This document shows, in pieces, positions 56,163-64,000 of a stretch of DNA of 64,000 bases. The stretch is taken from assembly GCA_037951105.1 (NCBI GenBank), contig JBAMJV010009385.1, positions 1 through 64,000 of the forward strand, in the 5' to 3' direction. Each line of letters opens with the position of its first letter. Within the stretch, counting starts at the first letter, position 1. The position numbers were made by a program, and so were the translations under genes. Origin of the DNA: Echinarachnius parma (lineage: Eukaryota > Echinodermata > Echinoidea > Clypeasteroida > Echinarachniidae). Under the pieces are notes generated by a model. That model made no database searches. It saw nothing but the letters and a program-made list of their open reading frames with translations, and was not told the origin of the DNA.

Positions 56163-57584
56163 CTTGTAGGAATATCAAGAAAAAACAGGACATTTGCCAC
56201 AAGTGTTTCGACTGAATGATGCAGGCATGGGGAATTGACGAGGAAAAAGATTGGAAATGAAACGAACAAAATAAAATCAATATACATAAAGTGTTAACTG
56301 AATATATCCCGTCCGAGTTGGAAGCGGCAATTAATATGGAAATTAAAACAAAAATGTGGCAAAGAGAAAACTCCAAAGGAGCCCAATTAAAAAGGAATGG
56401 ATTGGAAAATATGGACACACTCTTCTCCAAACACCAGCATTTAGATAGAGTATGCTACAATTTAGTATAAGAGAAGAAATATATATAATTGTATCATCTG
56501 TTTATCGGGGAGAAGTACGAACATACAGAATGAAATTCGAAAGGGGAGTTGTGAGAAATTAGAAACATTTTTAAACATCAAGACAAGGAAGAACATATGA
56601 AGAAAATAAGATTAGTGTCGAACTTCGTTGAATAGGAAGAAGAAGAGAGAGAGGTGTCAATAAAAGAGATATTGATATATTTTGATATTTAGTCAAAGGT
56701 CTGAAGTGGAATCAAACAATAATGTTGGAGTAATAATCAAAGATAAAATGAGGGAATAAATAATTCAATGCAATAAGCATGATAAGTACATAAGGATAAA
56801 AACATTGTGCGACATGTGAGAAAGTGTGTTTTACTCCTTTTTTGTGAATCTATGATTAGTAACCATACATTATCATACTCAATCCAAGTGCAACTCAATT
56901 TCTGAATAGTCTCTAGAAAAACGGGGGTGTATATTATGTTATTACTTGACGGGGAAAGTCTGGCTATTCCAGCGGCCATGATACATGTATCTAGTCTCTG
57001 CAGAAATCGTGCTGCCGCATTATATGAGATTGATGCGCAGCGACAAGGCGAGCGAGCGGGCCGCCGTAACGCCCGGGGCAATGTGATGAGAGCGAACCGA
57101 TACAACTCAGTCTAATTGGCAAGTCGTCTGCTCCCGTTTTATCACGATCAGGCTGCCCACGTTATGATGGTTCTACAATATTGTACCATAATTTACACAA
57201 CTTGTCCATTTGACATGTTGTTTGAAACATATATAATCTGGCATGTTTCACATTGTCAGTAATGTAAATCCCCGTCACATTAATTTGCATAATATACCTC
57301 ATTTTATTACCCTTATCCAGCATTATTTTGTCCAAACGGATATGTTTATTATTATGTAGACACAAACCTAGCGAGCATTCAGCAATTCTCTTTCTAAAAA
57401 TGTCCTTAAACTTTGGCGAATTATTTATACAGCTTTATCATGTTTATAGCCCCATCTTTTTCAACACTGATTTTCTCCTAAAATAGATTGCGTATAGCGT
57501 TATAAAAGAAACATTATTGTTTCACGTTTATTTCATTTAATCAATGCTTCATATGGGGCTATAATCAATTATACAACATATTCT
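56163..57584. other. Non-coding, nothing recognised
   Basis: AT-rich. A CpG-containing patch lies at about 56960-57110, where short frames exist on both strands without recognisable motifs. Confidence 0.4.
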
Positions 57585-57940
57585 TTGCTCATTTTCAATC
57601 ATTTAACGTATTTCTAGTCATTTTCTTTTATATGTTTTAATTCAATTATTACAAAAAGCTGCATCACTCCGTATGATCCCGCGCACTTTCTCTAGAAAAG
57701 TTGATTTAATTATCCTTGGGTTAGTGCCCGGTTTATATAGCTTCTGACTAATCGAGCAATGAAAAGGGTTTCATGGGAACGTCGCCCATTCAAACGTCGT
57801 CGTAGCTCAATGGTTGAGCACCGGTCTAGCGATCCGGAGGTCTCGGGTTCGATTCCCGGCGAAGCCTATTTTTCTTTGCTCATTTTCAATCATTTAAAAT
57901 ATATCTAGTCAGTTTCTTTTATATGTTTGAATTCATACAA
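57585..57940 (+). repeat. tRNA-bearing repeat unit with flanking direct repeats, copy 3
   Basis: TTGCTCATTTTCAATCATTT then CTAGTCA(T/G)TTTCTTTTATATG occurs before (57586) and after (57876) the tRNA-like core, about 290 bp apart. GCATCACTCCGT and GATCCCGCGCAC between them match copy 1. Confidence 0.7.
57796..57866 (+). tRNA. tRNA-like sequence, anticodon position AGC (Ala-like)
   Basis: 71 nt. A-box TAGCTCAATGG and B-box GGTTCGATTCC match the RNA polymerase III consensus, D-stem GCTC/GAGC is perfect, T-arm is intact and T5 follows. Two acceptor-stem mismatches and a T-T pair in the anticodon stem argue for a pseudogene or SINE head. Confidence 0.42.
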
Positions 57941-58159
57941 CAATATTATTAAAATTCCACATATTGTATATAATCTCATAAAGAAGATGGCCATCATATC
58001 AAACTTTCATCATGCATGTCATGAGTAATTACTGTTTATCTGTGCTGAATAGTAGTTAATTTTCAAATCAAATAGTTGTATTGCTGAAAATTTAATTTTA
58101 AGACAAATCCACGATTCGTTTGCGTAGTTATAATACACGTTCACAATTCTATTATGATT
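57941..58159. other. Non-coding
   Basis: AT-rich; nothing recognised. Confidence 0.35.
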
Positions 58160-58640
58160 ACATCTTTTTGAAGGAGGTACCTTGGGCTAATTTTAACCTA
58201 TCTTTAATGAAATTGACCTTTTTTGTTATAAACGTTTGCGGCGGCGGGTGATACACAACAGTGAATAATTGTCTGCCGCAAGCATTTTGCCTTTTTTTTC
58301 AGGGCCTATTAAAAAAAGAGCAAACTTACGCCATGCTTGTCAAATTTAACGAACCGTTTAGGTAACGCACGCCATTTTAGCACCCACTTACACGCTTTTA
58401 TTAACGCCGGTAAATTACGCGTTGGATGCATTGCACTGCAGGCGCGTGCCTAATCAAATTAATTTGACGTTAAATTAATGACAAAATTGTTGCGCGTGGC
58501 AAAAAGATGGGATTAATTAAAGGAGAGCGGTTTTTCGTTACTATACCAAGGCGTTAATCATTAGTTAGTGTGTGCAGGTGCCTGGATGTATTAACAGTGT
58601 TAAAATTCGCGCAACAGTTTGGAGCAAAAATAGTACCCAT
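58160..58640. promoter_or_regulatory. Unique island rich in TAAT/ATTA cores
   Basis: Non-repetitive, CpG-containing sequence with many homeodomain cores: AATCAAATTAATTTGACG, AAATTAATGAC, GGGATTAATTAAAGG (58509 on, which includes TAATCCC reversed) and GTTAATCATTAG. A candidate enhancer or conserved non-coding element. No ORF. Confidence 0.35.
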
Positions 58641-59379
58641 AACCTGATAACTTCATTCAAATGTATATGCGTGTTCCTGATCGGTTGACTTCGATACAAG
58701 TTATTCATCACATGCATGGTACTAATAAATAAATATAATTAGATACAAGGAATCAAATATATTAACCGCCAAATTATCTTGTACGAACTATGTGTTTGAT
58801 AATGCGGGTCCGTGTCAAATAAGTTCATAGATATTTTGGAACATAAGTTTGTAGCCGCAGATAATTATGAAACATTATTGCATTCTAAAATAATTGAAAG
58901 CTGCCACCGTAAAAATGTTATAGATTTGAACGATACTTTGATTTTTTTAGAACACCTATAACATGGGTCATGTGTTCATGAAATTATGTCTCTTTCCGTT
59001 TGTTAAATTCGGCTATAAATCTATGAAGCTTCATGATTTTGTTTGTTATTATATGAATCGAAACATTCATCAAGTTCTTTATGTGTACTGTAAATTTAGA
59101 CAGGCTAAGGAAAGGATAATTAATGTTGCAGAATGAAAAATGCGTGTGATTTTAAAATTTATGATATGGGGTATAAAACGTTTGCATTTAAAGTAAAACT
59201 GCAGCCGAATGTACGACATTGTACGAGGGTACGATGGAATAATAATAAAACTGTATAAATTAAATATTCTAGACTTGAATTACGTGCGGGTGTAATTGTT
59301 TGAGGTATCATTTTGTTTCAAATTAAAATGATTGTGGTTAACACGTGATTCATGGAATAATGTGGGTTTAAAAAAAAAA
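58641..59379. other. Non-coding, nothing recognised
   Basis: AT-rich sequence. Confidence 0.4.
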
Positions 59380-59830
59380 TGAAATAAATAATCACATTGT
59401 CATTTCCAGGTACGCATCGCGATAATGTATTTAAACTTATTGGCACGACGATATGAATTACCCAAATCGACATCATACAATTAAAATTGCATTATGTTGC
59501 GTCTGTGTGCGTTTATTGCTATGTATTATTTTGTGTATATTACCGAATAATTTCCTTTATAGCCGGCTAATATAAATGGACTCTGTCCGCGTTTTATGAT
59601 AACACATTTCATTACGAAATAATTTCCTTTATAGCTGGCTCGTATAAAAAACCCAAATGGTGGCTACAATAAAACGATATGCGTCTATTAAGCACCGTCT
59701 ATTCACGCTATTAATTATGCTCATTCAATAGGGATGCGCTTTTCCATATTTCCAATTTCCGGCTATAATTTGCTGCGCGTGGTACCATTATCCGAGCACG
59801 GGGCTTTTAACCGCACAAATTCCGTCTAAA
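59380..59830. promoter_or_regulatory. Unique island with a short direct repeat
   Basis: AATAATTTCCTTTATAGC then (C/T)GGCT appears at about 59546 and 59617, 71 bp apart, each followed by TATAAA. Also ACCGCA (Runx-like) and TTTTAT cores near 59800. Possible regulatory element; no ORF. Confidence 0.28.
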
Positions 59831-60179
59831 AAAAAGAAAGAACAAAACTAATAAAGAAATATACAATATTACCTATATTCTTTCGTGCTGAAATCAAAAT
59901 GCATATCATAAAATGTATTATTAATCGGCCATGCGTATAGGCCCCAGATAATTGGCTGAATCAAAATTAGATTAGATTTTTCAACAGCGATGCCTCTCAA
60001 AAACCATGCAACAAGACGGTTTGCCAGTTAATCCCGCAAGCTTAGAGGGATTCAAATCGATCTAAAATGGTCCGGAGTGATATTTGTTTATTCGTAGAGG
60101 TTATCTACAAACATGATTGTTGGCGTAGAAATGGGAGGACCGAAGGGGCACAACCCCACCTAAATGTATGTAGTAGCCA
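59831..60179. other. Non-coding, one TAATCCC
   Basis: TAATCCCGC at 60029-60037 in a short GC-balanced patch. Nothing else recognised. Confidence 0.35.
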
Positions 60180-60200
60180 CCCCCCCCCCCCCCCCCCCCC
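60180..60200. repeat. C21 tract
   Basis: Uninterrupted run of 21 C. Confidence 0.95.
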
Positions 60201-60889
60201 TCTACATTTGTGGCAACATATTGTTGAAACACCATTCCTTTTTCTTAGTTTGGTGGGCAAGCGTAAAAATTAAAATGAGCTACTACTGTCGTTTTAATTT
60301 CATTTTGATATATTCTTCCTCAGTATTTAAATCCCCACCCCCTCTCATGCCTCTTATATCCCTTCCATATTTTCTGTTGGAGGGTGACACTAACTACGCT
60401 TTAGATTTTCTCTAGTCATATAAGGTCGACTAACATTGGGTGAAGCTTTTAAAACCCATTCATCTCTCTAATTGCATTGTATTATAACGGTATAATAGTT
60501 TTGCATTATATATGAATTGACGTCAACTAAGTATGTATCTAGATAGACGTCCGTAATTATGACGTCTTCTAGCTAGCTCACGTTCGTCAACCTGTGAAAT
60601 CCATTCGCAAATAATAATTTGTGTTTGAGATTTTTTTGTTAAATGTCTCGAATGAAACAGCCGTCAATCTGCATTTGTGTTCAATCTACTTATGTACTGT
60701 GTCTGTTTTTTTTTAAACAATAATTTTATTCAATATATGGTTGATTATTATCTTTTCATTTTTTTTTACAGACGTCAATATTTGGTTGATTATTCTATTT
60801 TTCATTTTATTTACAGACGTCTTTGATTTACTGTGATCATTTACGTCTGTATCTAACCGCTGTTCATCGTCAACTCCTGAGAAATCGAA
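60201..60889. other. Non-coding
   Basis: Near-duplicate phrases ATATGGTTGATTATTATCTT (about 60734) and ATTTGGTTGATTATTCTATT (about 60779), each followed by ACAGACGTC, form a short direct repeat. No gene. Confidence 0.45.
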
Positions 60890-61195
60890 CCAGGGAGTGT
60901 TTCACGGAGAATTCTAACTTGAACTTAACGATAAATTAGACCTAACAATTATGGAAAGCCGTTAGTTTCTTTGAAAATTGTTTAAACAGTTAGTTTGTAA
61001 AGGCATTAGTTTTGATAAAAATCAGTTATATTTGTTATTATCAAGGATCCTTGAAATTATTGATATAAGATGTTGTTGAAAGTCTCAAATACTAATATTT
61101 TTGTTTTTCTAATATTTTGTTATTATGAAACAAATGACTTTCCATAATTGTTAGGTCCAAATAAGAGTTTAGTTTAACGTACAGTCTTTGTGATT
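60890..61195. mobile_element. TIR element, CCAGGG-AGTGTTTCAC family, copy 2
   Basis: CCAGGGAGTGTTTCACGG at the left, then TTCTAACTTGAACTTAACG. The right arm (TTAGGTCCAAATAAGAGTTT and onward) is diverged. Pairs with the element at 4057-4367. Confidence 0.55.
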
Positions 61196-61304
61196 ATAAG
61201 ATAACTTACCCTAACCCCAAGGACCGATTTGTGCTATGAGCTGCAGAGGGTTATATAGCCACTAAAAAATCAACAAAAACGTCCTCAGAAACGTTTTATA
61301 TTAA

Positions 61305-61876
61305 AGCGATAGTTGAGTTTTGGTAAAGAGAGTACAGTTTTGGTCAAACTGAATTTTAGTAACCAAAACCTGCACCAAACCTGCACCAAACTAACAGTTA
61401 TAACTCCACCATGCTCGAAAGGAATACAAACTTACAAATGACTAAGTAAAAAGCCTGTTATCATTACAAAAAAAAGAGCCGTTAAAACTAAAAAAAAGGG
61501 CGCTCTGTAAAAACTCATTGGTTTCAACCATCTTAAATAATATATTGTTCATGTGATGTTTTCTTGAAATAGTGATTAGATAGAGAGATAATCAACAACT
61601 ATTTAAGAACCTCTTTTATACATTTTTGAAAAGGAGAAGCATTTTATTTAAATTTAACGGCTGGTTCAAAATTATGGAATAATTGTGGGGGGCCAACATT
61701 TATTACAAATTGTTATGTTTATGGATATTTCAACCATTTCTGAACCGATTTTGATAAAATAAAGTTTATTCTGTCATCAAAATTGTATGCACTTTCAAAT
61801 TGTACACTCAGTTTTTCATTATCTCACACAAAATAATTTAGTGTAGCGCCCTCTATACCAAATCTCAACTATCCCT
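61305..61876 (-). mobile_element. TTAA-flanked MITE, family 1, copy D
   Basis: Opposite orientation to copies A-C: AGCGATAGTTGAGTTTTGGT then GAGAGTACAGTTTTGG at the left; ACCAAATCTCAACTATCCCT at the right; TTAA on both sides. Confidence 0.87.
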
Positions 61877-61880
61877 TTAA

Positions 61881-62544
61881 TGACTTAAGTATAGGTCTAC
61901 TAAAAAAAAAAAACTCCATTGGAACGTTGATTGTTTATTTGGCGTTTAACATTAATGGGTAAAGATTGTGTGTAATTTCAGTGAGTTTCATATAATTTGA
62001 GCTAGCATTAATGTTATCAATGGTACTTGGTCTGAGTTTCAAATGATTTAAACCATGGTATTAAGGGTCGATAGCTATTATAAAGTGTGAAATTAGGAAA
62101 AAATAGAGTCATCAAACCGGGACTAGATGACGCTTGGCTTGTCCAGATTTCAAAACCAATTGGAACATCGGCATTTTCACCATCCTAATGTATCCTTACC
62201 TCGATTTGTATTTCTTATCGGATAGGTCCACCCGCTTGCAGTAGACGTAGAAGCTCCGAGTGGTGACCGTTCTTTCATCGTTGGCGGATGTAAAAGATGC
62301 AATCTGAAAGAGTATTGAAATGGTTTCAAAAATATAAATCAACACGATCAGCATGATCAATAATCCTTTTGTTGATATATAACACAATACAACAAAGATA
62401 TACAAGTCATTGTATGGTTAGTGACATTAATTTTAATGAAAATACATCCTTTGACATAATGTGTATATATGTATGTTCTATAATAATTCCAAAATGATGA
62501 TTCAGAAGCGTTCCAATTTTGAATGTCACATGATGTTGAATTAT
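61881..62544. other. Non-coding, nothing recognised
   Basis: AT-rich; no credible exon. The minus-strand frame at 62196-62405 is not recognisable. Confidence 0.35.
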
Positions 62545-62913
62545 GATCTGGAACGGAACTCGTACGTCTGCGATACAATACGAGAACTTGAATAGATGTT
62601 CTGGAACGGAACTCGTACGTCTGCGATACAATACGAGAACTTGAATAGATGTTCTGGAACGGAACTCGTACGTCTGCGATACAATACGAGAACTTGAATA
62701 GATGTTCTGGAATGGAACTCGTACGTCTGCGATACAATACGAGAACTTGAATAGATGTTCTGGAACGGAACTCGTACGTCTGCGATACAATACGAGAACT
62801 GGAATAGATGTTCTGGAACGGAACTCACGTCTGCGATACAATACGAGAACTTGAATAGATGTTCTGGAACGGAACTCGTACGTCTGCGATACAATACGAG
62901 AACTTGAATAGAT
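62545..62913. repeat. 53-bp satellite, seven tandem copies
   Basis: Units start at 62545, 62598, 62651, 62704, 62757, 62810 and 62861 and read GTTCTGGAACGGAACTCGTA, then CGTCTGCGATACAATACGAG, then AACTTGAATAGAT. Near-identical except one 2-bp deletion (sixth unit) and single substitutions. Because 53 is not a multiple of three, several minus-strand frames stay open across it; these are artefacts. Confidence 0.95.
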
Positions 62914-63360
62914 GTTGTGGATAAATCGATAAGAAAATTATAAATACCACGTGATTTAAAATGTTTCTAAGCAGTTATGACTATGCATAAATATATTGTG
63001 TTCGATAATGATGTTGAATTTTGATCCTAGAATAACCGGTTTACGATCAAACAATACATAAACAAAAACAGTGAATAAATTGTTCTAACCAAATGAAGAC
63101 AAATGATGTATAAGAAATAACAAGAATATGATAATGGTTATGATGCTGAATTATGATCTAAAAAGATCATTATTCAAAGATTATGGAACACCCAAATTAA
63201 ATTATTGAACGAAGGCTACCATAACCCAAAATCAAATAGGTAAATTTATGTTGTTATGAAAATAATGATGATTCAGATGATGAGTTGATTATGATCCAAG
63301 ATGAGAATTAAAAAAACGATTCGTCTACGATCATACAATACCCGAAATAAAATGAATAAT
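62914..63360. repeat. Older diverged units related to the 53-bp satellite
   Basis: GATGTTGAATTTTGATCC (about 63009), GATGCTGAATTATGATCT (about 63142) and GATGAGTTGATTATGATCC (about 63279) are each followed by sequence like ACGATCA(A/T)ACAATAC. The same ATGTTGAATTATGATCTGG sits just before the satellite (62530). Confidence 0.5.
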
Positions 63361-63369
63361 GGATGTATA

Positions 63370-63500
63370 GTGTCCGGAAGGCCTGGTCGGGCATCCGTCT
63401 CCAATGTCAATTTAATCCCGATGAGTAGCTCAGCTAATCCCACCAGCTGTCAGTGACAGATGATCCCATAGAGACACGTTAATCCCTAATCCCCAAACCT
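63370..63500. promoter_or_regulatory. Island with four TAATCCC sites
   Basis: TAATCCC at 63413-63419, 63435-63441, 63480-63486 and 63487-63493 (the last two head to tail), plus a GATCCC near 63462, in GC-balanced unique sequence. Four 7-mers in 82 bp is well above chance. A candidate binding cluster for Pitx, Otx or another Lys50 homeodomain protein. Confidence 0.4.
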
Positions 63501-63796
63501 GGAACGGGGGTAACATACGGGGGTAGAGAGAGAGGGGTGGAGGAGGTAGGGAGGGGAAAGGGAAATGGAAAAGAGAGAGAGAGAGAGGAGGAGAGGGGTC
63601 ATGGAGAAAGAGTCGGAGAGGGGTGTAGTACGCATGGTAAGATAGAGGAGAGAGGGAAGAGGGAAGAGGGAAGGAGGAGATGCAGAGGGGGCGAGCAAGA
63701 AGTGATCACAGGGAAAGAGGGGGAGAAAGAAAGAGGGGAGAGGGGGAAGCTAGAGAGTGGAGATAGACAGACAGACAGACAGACAGACAGGAGGAG

Positions 63797-63828
<32 letters not shown>

Positions 63829-63860
63829 AGGAGGAGAGACGGACAGGCAGTCAAACATTG
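63501..63860. repeat. Purine-rich tract with (GACA)n
   Basis: GA-rich DNA followed by two (GACA)n blocks separated by GGAGGAGAGACG (63768-63845). Frames with Arg/Glu/Asp/Gln bias are artefacts. Confidence 0.85.
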
Positions 63861-64000
63861 AGAGAGGGGAATACGGAATATTCACCAGATTAGATTGAAA
63901 TTACATGTGATATCACAAATTGGTTCAATGTTGAATTAAGTAGACCAAAGTATGCACATTTTACCGCAAAAGTGTGGGCGATCGAACCGCTATTAATCAT
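63861..64000. other. Non-coding, end of window
   Basis: Nothing recognised. Confidence 0.35.

Noticed and set aside
62357-62894. Overlapping 117-144 aa repeat proteins on the minus strand
   Set aside because: Three frames are open because the 53-bp unit lacks stops; no start context, no domain.
63537-63893. 118-aa Arg/Glu/Asp-rich frame
   Set aside because: GA-rich DNA and (GACA)n microsatellite.

Overview
This is a 64 kb piece of an AT-rich, intron- and repeat-dominated animal genome. The only host gene I can identify is the last coding exon of a Pitx-type paired-class homeobox gene (18097-18654, + strand). The dense microsatellites, poly-G/C tracts, many small inverted-repeat transposons and an intact Ty3/Gypsy element suggest a marine invertebrate. 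The form of the Pitx C-terminus makes an ambulacrarian or other deuterostome my first guess, but the sequence does not settle the phylum.

Layout. 1-18 kb lies upstream of the Pitx exon. It contains no recognisable N-terminal homeodomain exon, so it is probably intron sequence or the missing exon lies outside the window. It holds poly-G/C and pyrimidine tracts, an (ATC)n array, several foldback or MITE elements and a few GC-balanced islands that could be cis-regulatory. 18.1-19.4 kb is the Pitx exon plus its presumed 3' UTR, which carries degenerate repeats of the end of the coding sequence. 19.5-38 kb is downstream flank: TTAA-flanked MITEs (one nested in another), two TIR elements filled with minisatellite, very long (GT)n and (GAAT)n arrays, purine-rich arrays and tRNA-derived repeats. 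39216-49720 is a complete 10.5 kb Gypsy-type LTR retrotransposon. 50-64 kb returns to repeats and islands, including a possible but weak first exon at 53.16 kb and a 53-bp satellite at 62.5 kb.

The retrotransposon. Two 1995-bp LTRs differ at three positions by my reading and are flanked by a 4-bp TAAA duplication. Inside are a primer-binding site resembling a tRNA-Ser 3' end, a gag ORF with one CCHC knuckle, and a pol frame with protease, RT, RNase H and DD35E integrase. Pol is in the -1 frame. A G-TTA-AAC slippery heptamer abuts the gag stop and is followed by an 8-nt spacer and a 9-bp stem, a textbook -1 frameshift cassette. I see no env and no clear chromodomain.

Links. The Pitx exon encodes Lys50 of the homeodomain, the residue that specifies TAATCC binding. 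Three tight clusters of TAATCC-type sites (5.1, 32.5 and 63.4 kb) are therefore candidate autoregulatory modules, which is a hypothesis only. At least nine TIR elements share TTAAAGG ends, as in T2/Kolobok-type MITEs; one nested copy can be compared with an empty site. Coordinates of repeat edges are by eye and may be off by a few bases.
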